Shown here: piece after piece, positions 33,685 to 45,360 of the stretch | How positions within the stretch are numbered: position 1 is the first letter of the stretch | Layout: every line of letters starts with the position of its first letter | Source: Diabrotica undecimpunctata | Lineage: Eukaryota > Arthropoda > Insecta > Coleoptera > Chrysomelidae | DNA: 64,000 nt | Assembly: GCF_040954645.1 (NCBI RefSeq) | Contig: NC_092803.1 | Span: 63,264,984-63,328,983, forward strand | Direction: 5' to 3' | Program-made: the position numbers and the translations under genes | The notes under the pieces: generated by a model | What the model saw: the letters and a program-made list of their open reading frames with translations, nothing else | Told to the model about the DNA's origin: nothing | The model's database searches: none

Positions 33685-36074
33685 TTAATTTTCTACTTTG
33701 TCCACAGGAAGAGGACAGAGTTTTGTAATGGGTCTGTTAAAATATCCATCTCTAGTCTTTATTTTAACACTACGGACCTTATCGTCCTTACCAGTAAACA
33801 ATTCAACAATTCTTGCCAATGGCCAGTGTAGGGGTGGAACTTTATCTTCCTTTAATAGAACTAAGTCGTTAACTTCAAGATTCTTCTGTGGTGTTAACCA
33901 CTTGGGGCGATTCTGAAGTTGATTAAGGTAATCAATTTTCCAGCGTTTGGCAAATGATTGCTGAATCTTCCTGTAGTTTTGCCAAATTGTAAATTTATTG
34001 TCAGGTATTTCCGTCACTATCTCGTCAGGAAATGACGTAATTGGTTTTCCTATTAGGAAATGTCCTGGAGACAATGTGTTAAAGTCATTTGGATCATTTG
34101 ACATAGCACAAAAAGGGCGTGAGTTTAGTACTGCTTCTATTTGTGCGAGAACTGTGCTAAAGGCTTCAAAAGTTAAAGTGGTATTGCCTAAAAGCCTTAA
34201 AATGTGATATTTGGCACTTTTTATGGCTGCCTCCCAAATTCCACCATGATGCGGAGAATGGGCTACAATAAATTTCCATTGGATTTCAGAAGAGGAGAGA
34301 AAATTGAATATGGACTCAAAGGTTTCCTTTTGTTTAAGAAATAGTGCAACTTACCTCAACTGATTTCTAGCTCCTAGAAAATTAGTGGCGTTATCTGAGT
34401 AGATAATTTGTGGACAGCCTCTCCTACTGATGAATCTTTTTAAAGCAAGTAAGAAACTTTCGGTAGAGAGACCTGTGACTAATTCGATGTACACTGCACG
34501 AGTAACCATACATACGAACAACGCTATGTAGGATTTTATTTTTGGAGCCTTTCTTAAATTGGAGCCTTTTATAAGAAATGGACCACCAAAGTCTAGACCA
34601 ACATTGGTAAATGGAGGGGAGAAACATGAACGTTCCCGTGGTAAATCAGCCATTAACTGTGTGGCTGTCTTTGCTTTAAATTTAAAACAATCGTGACATT
34701 TATTAATTATTCTTTTAGTTTCTTTGAGACCATTTAGACACCAATATCTTAAACGAAAATTGGAAAGAGTATTTTGAGGGCCTGCATGACATAATCTTAT
34801 ATGTTCTCTATGCAGCATTAATTTTACTATGTGATTATGAGAGGGTAGAAGTAATGGGTACTTCTGTTCATATGGGACGTCTGAGTACCTTAGACGACCA
34901 CCTACACGAATTATTTGCTGATTATCTATGAATGGGTTGAGTTTTAAAATTGTTCTATTTGAAATTATCTCCTTATTTTCAAGACAAGAAAATTCTCGAA
35001 AAAAGTGTGCCTTTTGCAAAAGTTTTATTATTAAATTTTCAGCATTTTTTAATTCTGAAACAGAGAAGGGTCCAACATATTTTTCATTTGGAAACTTGAA
35101 ATTGTGAATATACCTGAGAATAAGTGTGATACTGCGTTGTAGTTTTGAGAAGTTTGAAAATTTGAGAGATAAATTTTCAATGAAACTTATTGGACTTTCT
35201 TGTGCTAGATGAACTATTTTCTTTTCCTCGGGTATTTTACTTACATTTGGTTTTGAATCATAAGAAGTTAAATCTAAGTCATAATTAAGTAGAAATGAGG
35301 GACCTTGAAACCAAAATTTTGAGTTTAGAAGTTCAGGAGCAGACATGCCTCTTCACGCAATATCTGCGGGGTTTTGTTTTGACTTTATATATCGCCACTT
35401 AAATTGTGGGTTTCCTTGTATTTCAGAAACTCTATTTGCAACAAACTGTGACCATGTGAGCCTAACCAAGCAAGTACGATTTCTGAGTCCGTCCAGCAGT
35501 TTATTGAGTCTATTTGAGTTAATTTATTATTTAGAATTTCAACTATTCTTTTAGTGAGTTTGCTGCATAAAACAGCACCCATAAGTTCTAACTTAGGTAA
35601 AGTAAATGTTTTTATTGGAGCTACCCTACTTTTAGAGGTGATGAGTATGGAAGAGACATTCCTTGAGCTATAAGTAACTCTAATATATATGCAGCTGGCG
35701 TATGCCTTTTCACTAGCGTCGGAAAATGCGTGTATTTGTATACTACATATATAATTTTCAATAAAAAAAGGTCTGTGAATTTTTAAATGTTTTAGTGCTG
35801 AAATATGTTTGAGAAAATTTAACCATTCATTTAAGAGTGTAGAGTCTAAACTTTCATTCCACTGAATTTTTGAAAGTCAAATTTTTTGCATTATTATTTT
35901 TGCAGTTACTATTACAGGATTAATTAATCCCTTGGGGTCGAAAAAACTTGCGATTATCGAGAGCACTTGTCTCTTAGTGTAGGAATCTTTTATTTCGATT
36001 TCTGGCACTGAAATAGAGAAACTATCTAATTTAGAGTCCCAACAAAGACCTAATATTTTATTGGAATGATTTTC
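33685..36074 (-). pseudogene. BEL pol, RNase H and integrase part, broken
   Basis: Continuation of the polyprotein after the stop at 36075. RNase H is seen as HAFSDASEKAYAS and NCWTDSEIVLAWL. After a frameshift near 35455 comes FVANRVSEIQG. The integrase HHCC zinc finger (HAGPQNTLSNFRLRYWCL and INKCHDCFKF) and catalytic core (GLDFGGPF, IYSDNATNFLG) lie in the 35346-34351 frame. The last part (33685-34104) holds NSRPF-type sequence, LSPGHFLIGKP and the C-terminal WPLARIVELFTGKDDKVR domain. Breaks: TGA at about 35873 and 35347, TAA at 34351, plus the frameshift. Missing activity would have to be supplied in trans. Confidence 0.9.
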
Positions 36075-39000
36075 TCAAGATATAACATACGTAGAGTCAG
36101 TTGAAAATTGTGAAATATTTTCTAAAAATTGTGGTGAATTTGAACACCATTTGTGAAGAGATATGCCTGCCTTTTGTAGCAGTGCAGTGATTTGCTCATG
36201 CGCAAGTGTGAGTGTTTCAATACTATTTGTACCATATAATATGTCATCAATATAGCAAAAATTAATTAGCATATCATGAGCGAGAGGATATTCTTCCTTA
36301 TGCATGTTTGCGAGTTCAATTAAACATCGTGTGCTAAGGAAGGTAGCTGGTTTCGTTCCATAGGTAACCGTTTCCAATTGTATACATTTTAACGGCTCCG
36401 AGAGAGAGTTGCGCCACAAAATATTTAATAAGAAAGTTTGGTTGGGGTTTATTCTGATTTGTCTAAACCTCTTTTTTATATCAGATGTGAATACATACTT
36501 GAAGAGTCTAAAGTTGACTAAAGTGTCAAATAGTTCTGGTTGTGTGGTATAACCCTTTAACATAATATCATTAAGGCTAAAACCAGAAGTGGTTTTCATG
36601 GATGCGTCAAAAACTACGCGCAAACGAGTTGTGAGAGAAGTGTCTTTTTCTACACTGTGGTGAGGCAAGAAATATTTGTTTTCTGAGTGTACATTCTGCA
36701 GAGACAACGGAACATATTTTGCATGTCCTAATTCAACATACTCATCTATAAAGGATTTATATTGTTTGTAAAGAGAATCATTTTTTGAGAATTTGTTTTC
36801 CAAATTTAGAAATCGCCTTCGCGCCATTTGGAAAGAGTCGCCCAATTTATTATTTTCATTAGGCGTGCATAGGGGTAAATCTACTTGGAACTGTCCATTC
36901 GGTAGGATTTGTGTTGTGGCTTTAAATATTTTCTTAGCCTTTTCATCATCAGGACTTAAATGCTTTATTTCGGGAACTTCTTCAATGTCCCAAAACCTTT
37001 GGAGAAGATTATTTATATTTTCTTCTTCAGTGTGAGATTGAACAAATAAAGAAATATGATTCGAGTGTGAATAGTTACAGTTTGAGTGAGAGTGCATCTT
37101 TTTCTTAGATGAAACTTGTGGAGATAAGTTACCGAACATGACATATCCTAAATGAGTATTTTGAAGCACTGGAAGACCTGCTCCAATATGAATTAAACCA
37201 TCCTTTAATAGATCACAGTAAATTTCTGCACCTAATAAGAGATCGATTCTCCCTGGGGAGGAGTAAGAGGGATCACTGAGCTTTATGCCAGCTGGTATTT
37301 TTATTTTGCTACGATCTAGAGGTACCTGAGGTATTTTACACGTAATATTATCCAAAACTGCACATGATACTTCAAATTTCATATCATTGTTTTTATATGG
37401 GAAAAATTCAATGTTTACCATTTCATTTGAGATGGAACAATTTTGAGAGATTGTGGAAATTTGTAATCTTTTATTAGTGGTAGAGTAATTTAGTTTATTT
37501 ACTAAATCTTTTGTTGCAAAGCTCGATTGAGATCCATTATCGAGAAGACATCTTGCGTGTACAGGTTGTCCACTTTTAGAGTAAATTGTTACCAGCGCTG
37601 TGGCTAGCAAAACTTCGTTTTTTGGATTGAAAGTGGAGAGAGAAGAGATGCAAGATGAATTTTGACTTTGTGTGTCTGAGAGTAGACAATATTCATTTGT
37701 CTGAGTGCTTAAGTGAGTAGAAGTGTTTGGTGATTCATTATATGAATGTGGAGAATTAATTATTTGAGTAACTTGGGCATTATTACTCCTTTGAGGAGCA
37801 TGAAAATGACTTTGAAAGATATGTGGTGCACTATGGCGAGTTTGTGAATCACCTTGTATACTTGCGGAGGATTGAGAGGTTTGTGGTGCATTAAAGCGTG
37901 ATTGTTGCCTATTGGCGTGACTTTGATTACCATCATGTGAATTTGAAGCACTTTGATTGCTTCGAGTGGGAGAAAATAAATTATTTTCATGAGTGTGAGA
38001 AAAATTATTTTCTTCATGCAGAAGTGTATTGTGCTTTTTATTGCAAATTTTACATGTGTATTTAGAGATGCATTTATCAGTAAAATGCTTAGTGCCAAAA
38101 CAGTTTCTGCAAAGCTGTGCTTGCTTTACAAAATTAAACCTTTCTCGAGAATTTGTGTCTTTAAATAAGTTACACTGATATATTTTATGACCAGTTTGTT
38201 TACAACATATGCAATTTTCATAGCTAGATTTATTATTATTTATAGTGGAAATATGAGCAGTTTTTTGAGTGACTTTATTATTAAACTTTGACTGAGTTTC
38301 AGTGTAATTAAGTTTCTCTAAAACATCACATCTTTTTTCTAGAAATTCAAAAAATTGTTTGAGTGTTGGAACATTCTTAGAACCTACTTCATATTCAAAA
38401 GCCTTGTGAGAAGCAAAATCTATTTTTTCTAAAAATATTTCTATTAAAAGGAGGTCCCAATGTTCAATTGGAACTTCGAGATTACTAAGAGCTTGAAGCG
38501 TTTGCTTCGTGTGTACAAGAAAATCTCTTAGTACCTGAGGAGTGCATTTAACTAGAGCTTGAGACTTTAACAGCTTTTTTATAAGAGTACTAATCACTCG
38601 TGATTTGTCATCATATCTTTCTATTAGGGTTTTTATAGCGATAACAAAATTTGCATCTACTACTTCGATGCTGCTAATTAAGTTTAAAGGTTCTCCTTTG
38701 AGAAAGGATTTTAAATATATAAACTTTTGTACATTATTTAAACTTGAATTGTTTGTGATCAGAGTTTCAAATAGTTGAAAAAATTCATTGAATTCTGAGA
38801 AATTGCCGGTAAAGGTTTTCATGCTAATTTCAGGCAGCCTCGCACTGGAAACAGCATTATTATTTGAGCTAGGTACTTTATTTTCTGTTAAATTTAATTC
38901 TATTATTTTTCTTTGCAAACCTTTGAGTGTGTTGAAGTATTTTTCTTCAACATTTGCTCGATCAGCTGATTGTTGGTCGCTATCATCAGTCTGTTCGATT

Positions 39001-39164
39001 TCTAATTGAGTTTGTTCATATTGTGTGAAAAAATTAAAAAGTTTTTCTTTCCTATTTTCAAAATCAAGTATTTCATTTTCTGTGTCTTTATTGGCTATAA
39101 ACCATTCTGAGATACGTGTAATTGATGCTTTAAGTGATTTGCGCTTTTTCTTTAAAGCTTCCAT
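36075..39164 (-). CDS. BEL gag-protease-reverse transcriptase frame
   Basis: A 1029-codon open frame starting at ATG 39164 (MEALKKKRKS). Gag of the DUF1759 type spans about residues 108-290 (LPEISMKTFTGNFSEFNEFF). Two zinc knuckles follow (CICCKQTGHKIYQC about 318-331, CRNCFGTKHFTDKC 352-365), then a long Ser/Gln/His-rich spacer (390-500) and the aspartic protease motif LLDNGSQSSF (540-549). The RT shows RLRVVFDASMKTTSG, then FTSDIKKRFRQIRI and the catalytic FCYIDDIL (YIDD at 971-974). The frame ends at a TGA within the RT connection region, where relatives read on into RNase H, so this is a truncated polyprotein. The encoded particle would assemble in the cytoplasm. Confidence 0.9.
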   Translation of the reverse strand: MEALKKKRKSLKASITRISEWFIANKDTENEILDFENRKEKLFNFFTQYEQTQLEIEQTDDSDQQSADRANVEEKYFNTLKGLQRKIIELNLTENKVPSSNNNAVSSARLPEISMKTFTGNFSEFNEFFQLFETLITNNSSLNNVQKFIYLKSFLKGEPLNLISSIEVVDANFVIAIKTLIERYDDKSRVISTLIKKLLKSQALVKCTPQVLRDFLVHTKQTLQALSNLEVPIEHWDLLLIEIFLEKIDFASHKAFEYEVGSKNVPTLKQFFEFLEKRCDVLEKLNYTETQSKFNNKVTQKTAHISTINNNKSSYENCICCKQTGHKIYQCNLFKDTNSRERFNFVKQAQLCRNCFGTKHFTDKCISKYTCKICNKKHNTLLHEENNFSHTHENNLFSPTRSNQSASNSHDGNQSHANRQQSRFNAPQTSQSSASIQGDSQTRHSAPHIFQSHFHAPQRSNNAQVTQIINSPHSYNESPNTSTHLSTQTNEYCLLSDTQSQNSSCISSLSTFNPKNEVLLATALVTIYSKSGQPVHARCLLDNGSQSSFATKDLVNKLNYSTTNKRLQISTISQNCSISNEMVNIEFFPYKNNDMKFEVSCAVLDNITCKIPQVPLDRSKIKIPAGIKLSDPSYSSPGRIDLLLGAEIYCDLLKDGLIHIGAGLPVLQNTHLGYVMFGNLSPQVSSKKKMHSHSNCNYSHSNHISLFVQSHTEEENINNLLQRFWDIEEVPEIKHLSPDDEKAKKIFKATTQILPNGQFQVDLPLCTPNENNKLGDSFQMARRRFLNLENKFSKNDSLYKQYKSFIDEYVELGHAKYVPLSLQNVHSENKYFLPHHSVEKDTSLTTRLRVVFDASMKTTSGFSLNDIMLKGYTTQPELFDTLVNFRLFKYVFTSDIKKRFRQIRINPNQTFLLNILWRNSLSEPLKCIQLETVTYGTKPATFLSTRCLIELANMHKEEYPLAHDMLINFCYIDDILYGTNSIETLTLAHEQITALLQKAGISLHKWCSNSPQFLENISQFSTDSTYVIS

Positions 39165-39728
39165 TTTTTATTTAAAGTGAATTTATTTGCAAATATATGC
39201 TGAGCGAGAAATAAGAGTGAATGATTTTGTTTAGTGTAAATGTCTTTTTCAACTAAGACGCGATTTTAATTTTAATAGAGTATTTTTACTAGAGTGATAA
39301 ATAAATATTTTTCTTGAGAGCGGGCTGTGAGACAATCTGTATAATAAATAATTGTCAGCTATCCTTAGCGATATTGAGAAGAAAGATCTGTTGTCAAATC
39401 AAAGTCATTAGTTAATATAAAAATTAATAAACAAATAAAAGTCGAGACAAATATCTACCAATATAATTTATGTGCATGCAGTGACTATAGAAATATATAG
39501 AAAGAGTTTTAACCTCACCAAATGTTTTTCAAGTATCCAATTTAATTACCGCTGTCGCTTACCAGCACATAACGCACTTTTCACAAAACACACGTGTCTA
39601 ATCTTGAACGAAGGTCAACTTGTGCAATCTTTCTTCTAGGGACGAGAAACCATTATTCTTTCTTCCTGTTGCTCTCCGGCGTGTGTAATCCTTTTCTTTC
39701 TTCAGTCCTGTTTCATCAAATAATCTGT

Positions 39729-39742
39729 GCTCGATAGGACCA
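39729..39742 (-). promoter_or_regulatory. candidate primer-binding site of BEL
   Basis: Four bases after the 5' LTR the minus strand reads TGGTCCTATCGAGC, starting with the TGG expected opposite a tRNA CCA end. The matching tRNA was not identified. Confidence 0.45.
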
Positions 39743-39746
39743 CGAA

Positions 39747-40331
39747 TGAGTGGGAGCCTTATAACTGGCTCCCTATATTCGAGGGTTGGAAATCTTTTGA
39801 TTCCAAGCCTTACTTCAAAGGACTTGTGAATGGATGTATCTCCATAGGTTTGGTTCTTCAGTGACCGTTGAAGGATAAGGATTGTTAATGTGAGCAAATA
39901 TAGCTCCAGAGAAATAAAATCACCTTTAGTTTATCGATTTATAATTAACTTTTTTTTAGAGTAGACAAGCCTCAACACGGCTCTAGCTGACTATACAGTA
40001 TCAAATAATTCTTTCTTTATCACACGTAAAAGAGAAAACCGTATTTATCAGAAAAAAATGCCCGATTTCGGCGTAGAGAAATATTTTGTATGTGAATTGA
40101 GAGTGTTTTTAAATGCACATGCCTCAAGGGCAATGCTTGAGAACGAACTAAAATAATACTTGGTGCGTAAAAGTGTAGATTACCCCTCTTGTATTTAGGT
40201 GTGAAAATTATTTAAGAGGCTGTGGCGCCAATAAGTCGGCTGTGACTATTTTACTTATTCTACACTAAGAAAAGTGTAAAGAACCATTTTTTTATTTTAT
40301 ATTTTAAAATGATATGTTCATTTCTGGAACA
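39747..40331 (-). repeat. BEL 5' LTR
   Basis: Partner of the LTR at 32957-33541, same length. The differences seen by eye are single-base changes, with no indel. Confidence 0.95.
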
Positions 40332-40639
40332 CCGTTCATAGGTATTCTGTCAATCAGTTACCAGCTGATGTCCGTTTGAAGAGGTTTACTCTCACTGGTA
40401 CTCACGTGAGGCATGGTTATGTGTTACCTGAAGGTAAATCTAATAAAGTATTAAACATCACTTCCTTTAAAACAACAACATGTACATTTTTTGGTAACTT
40501 CAATTTTTTGTAAAGGGTTTTACGTTAATATTTTGGTGGCTCAGGCATGTTAACCTGTAAGGTAATGGTTATACCATTTTGCTTTTTTAAAGTCAACATT
40601 TCAATCACGTTTGTTTAAATTAAATGATTTATGCTTATT

Positions 40640-40705
40640 TTAGGCTTTTTAACCTGACGATGGAATTATTATTCCGAAAACGTTAGTGTTTTTGATGTAG
40701 CCCTT
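40640..40705 (+). ncRNA. hammerhead ribozyme motif
   Basis: CUGACGA (40654-40660), one bulged U, stem II GGAAU-UAUU-AUUCC (40662-40675), GAAA (40676-40679), palindromic stem III AACGUU (40679-40684), and A17 at 40685. Stem I is weak next to the core (two pairs), with a distal GGCU/AGCC pairing. The same stem II with the same bulged U is found in the 63.8-kb copy, which suggests a related ribozyme family. Probably the end of a PLE- or retrozyme-like element. No RT frame was seen nearby. Confidence 0.6.
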
Positions 40706-40939
40706 TTAAGGGTTTTTAAATATACCTACATACATAGATTTAAACCTCTTTTTGTGATACATGGTATACAGCCAGCTGCAGGAATTTATTTTCCTTGTGG
40801 ATTTTATATAGATCAAATAGTTTTACGGTAAGCTGACTGGACTAAATACAAATACAACAGAACTGATCTATTTTTAAAAGGCAAATGACAACGATAACAA
40901 TAACACGATAGGTAAATAAGAGATATGACATATTCATTA

Positions 40940-41106
40940 CTATTTAAATTTATTCGGCCACTTGACAGGGTCAGTTTCAACACAGTCGGCTGTTAGCTTT
41001 GCCGCATTGATCCCTTTTATATAATTCGGGCGGACAGGATATCCTGCTGGTCGCTTCACACCTGATGACACATCCCGTTGAATCTCCTCTTTATGCTCGA
41101 GTTACG
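40940..41106 (-). other. unassigned short open frame
   Basis: A clean 54-residue frame without an ATG. It contains GVKRPAGYPVRPNYIKGINAAK and TDPVKWPNKFK, ends at a TAG, and is preceded in frame by a TAA. Composition looks protein-like rather than AT-random. I do not recognise it; a terminal exon or transposon remnant is possible. Confidence 0.25.
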
Positions 41107-42724
41107 TATAACAAGGACTAAAATGGCATCGATTCAAGAATCCAACTGGTTACGGCTTAATCTTCTTACGGCTATGACTTTTGTTGTCTAACAAGTAGGG
41201 TGATGGATAATAAAAGCTGCAGTAAAACCTCTCTTTGAATTGTTACATAACAAAGTTGTGTAACTTTCCGTTATTAAATTATTTTTATTTTATTTTTCTC
41301 ATAGCAATAAACAACGTATCACAGTCATACAAAGATATTACTGAATTTGATAAACTAATTGAAATTAAAGTCCAAATCAATTCTAGTTACATAAATTTCA
41401 TTAAAAAATAACCATTAAAAGTAAACCTTTTATTCAAATGTGAAATAGTATTTTCCTTGGTGACTTTATTTTTGTGGTTTCAGCTATCATTGAAAAGATG
41501 GGAAAGGGTTCTAGAAATAACTATTTTTTTAATTTAAATAAGAACTGTTTGAAACTCTTCATAAGATACATGACATGACAAAAACATGATAACATGGCCG
41601 GTAGTAAAAAAGCCAGAAAAGTAGTGTGTGAATATTGTAAGAAAACGGCGGTAAACGCCAGAGTTAAATGTTTAAATTGTGAAAATTTTTACCATGATGG
41701 TTGTGCAAATAAACCAGCAAGAAAGTGTTGCGACAATCGATATCGATCTGTAAACCTCTTTTAAATTCCTTAAACTAGATTTGTACATAGTATCAGAATG
41801 TTCGTGGTTAAAGAACTAAATCGCATGACTTTTATACTAGTATTTTGTCTTGTAACCATGATATTATTTTATTTACTGAATCATGGTTAAGTACTAGTGT
41901 CCTGGATGCTGAGCTGTTTGACATTAGACATAATGTAGCAAGAAAGGGATAGAGATAACAATAAAACTCGTGGAGGTGGGTTGATTATTGCAGTTCAGAA
42001 AAATATAGTATTTGAACACATTAATTTTAACACTAACAGTGAAATTAAATGTTTAGTAGTAAAAATAAAATACCACAAGTGTAATTTATTATTAATATGT
42101 GTGTATATTTCATCTTCTGTTTCTATGTTAGTTTTTAATAACTTTTTAGTAAATGTTGAAAATATTGTTTGTGATAATATAACACTGTCTTTATTTTTGG
42201 AGATTTTAATATACCTAATTATGTATTAGGCACATGTGATAAAAGCTTGAGACTGAATCAGTTTTTATGTATATGTGGTATATGTCAAATAAATTCGGTA
42301 GTAAATTATATGGGTAGAAAGCTAGTTTTAGTGCTATTCAATGTTCATGTGATTTGTGCTAAAAGTAGCGATTCAGTTGTTCAGGAGGATAACTATCATC
42401 CTTCTCTTAACTTCACAGTGCAGCTCAAAGGTCTCAACAGTGATAAACATAAAATTCACTCATCTTTTGAATATGATTATTCTAAGGGCAATTTTCTGCC
42501 CTTGTATAATCTAATTAGATCAGTAAATTGGAATGTATTAAAACATACCAATGATGTAAATAATGCTATACAAACCTTCTATGATAAAATGTTTGAATGT
42601 ATTGAACAAGCAGTACCTAAAAGACAAAAATCTAACAATTCTTATAGTAAATACAGTTCTCCTAAATATTTTTTTCAAGATTTAATTTGTAAAACCAAGA
42701 AGAAGAACAAGCTACATAGGAAAG

Positions 42725-43884
<1,160 letters not shown>

Positions 43885-45360
43885 AAATTTATAATGATTT
43901 TCTTTTAAATCTTGAAAGGTTACAGAATAAGTACAACTGTCTTAGGAAATCCATTAAAATACAAACAAAATCTGAGTATATAAAATATCATGACACTGTA
44001 GAAACAAATGTTAACATAGACCCAACTAGTTTTTGGTCATTTGTGAAATCCAGAAGTTGTTCCAGGGGTTTACCATCAGAAATTCAGTTAGACAACAATA
44101 TTTACACTGGTTCTGATACAGTTTCTAATGCTTTTGCACTATACTTTAAGTAAGTTTATAGCAGCTAATCTGATATAAAGATATCTAAGTCTCACGGTAT
44201 TCTAGAGTTTGATGAGATAACTGAAGAAGCCATTAGAGCTGCTGTAAAGACATTAAAACCCAGGAAATATACATGTAAAGATAATCTACCTGCTTATATC
44301 TATAAGGGGTATATTGACCAACTTCTTGAACCATTACAGGTTATATTTAATCTAGCTTTAAAGAAACTAATATCTTTCCTAAAAAATTAAAAGATACCAT
44401 TACAGTTCCTATTTTTAAATCTGGTAATATTAATTATGTAAAAAATTATAGACCAATTAGTATTTTAAATTAGTTGGCAAAAATATTTAAATCTATTTTA
44501 TATAACAACTTATTACAACATTTTATCAAATCTTTTAATCAATATCAATAAGGATTTCTACCGGATAGATCAACATTTACAAATTTATGTATTTTCACAC
44601 AATCTGCTGCAGATGCCATAAATACTAAGATGCAAATGGATGTAATCTTCACTGATTGTGCAAAAACATTTGATAGGGTTGACCATAGCTTATTACTAAA
44701 AAACTGGGCACCTTTGGCCTCTTAATTAACGCTTCGTACCTAGCAGATAGAAGTCAGCAAGTTAGAGTTGGTAATGTTTTCTCAGAGGAATATTCCGTAA
44801 CTTCTGAAGTTCTTCAGGGCAGCAACCTGGGACCACTCTTATTTGCTTGCCTTATCAATGATCTTTCTAGTTGTCTCAAATTTTCCACTTTTTTAGTGAT
44901 GATTTAAAGATATTTAGAGTTGTAGAAAATCAATGTGACTGCCAACTATTACAACTAGATTTGAATGCGGTATCTAATTGGTTTCAGATAAATATAATGG
45001 ATCTAAATGTTGAAAAGTGTTCAGTGATAATCTTCACACGTAACAGGAACTTTATTAAAATGGTTTAATATATCAATAATAGAGAATTGCCCAGAAAATC
45101 TTTGTGTAAAGATCTTGGTGTAAATTTTCAGCAAAGCTTGCACTTCAATGATCACTATCACATTGTTACTAATAAGGCTTTTAGGATAGTAGGATTTATA
45201 ATTAGAAACACCAAATATTTTAAGATGATAGATAGCATAATTAAACTATATAATTCCTTGGTAAAACCATATCTTAAGTATAATTCTGTAGTTTGGGCAC
45301 CCCATGCACTCAGTGAAGAATCTCAAACACGGAATAACTATATTATAACTATATAACTAT

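Larger units (their letters stand above)
32957..40331 (-). mobile_element. BEL/Pao LTR retrotransposon, full length
   Basis: Complete 7375-bp element on the minus strand: 585-bp LTRs at both ends (TG...CA termini), a CCGTT target duplication (32952-32956 and 40332-40336), a 5' leader of 582 bp, then gag, protease, reverse transcriptase, RNase H and integrase in BEL/Pao order. The LTRs differ by only about five bases, so insertion was recent. Despite that, the pol part has three in-frame TGA codons, one TAA and a frameshift, so this copy cannot make a full polyprotein. No purine-rich tract was seen just upstream of the 3' LTR on the coding strand. Confidence 0.95.
40337..41590. other. no confirmed protein gene; ribozyme motif inside
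   Basis: Between BEL and the next LINE. Contains a plus-strand hammerhead motif near 40654 and a short unassigned minus-strand frame at 40940-41106. The rest is AT-rich and uninformative, possibly the 5' region of the LINE that starts at 41594. Confidence 0.4.

Noticed and set aside
34005..34040. CTGACGA ... GAAA on the minus strand resembling a hammerhead core
   Set aside because: The bases between the two boxes do not form a helix, and the sequence is integrase-coding DNA of the BEL element.
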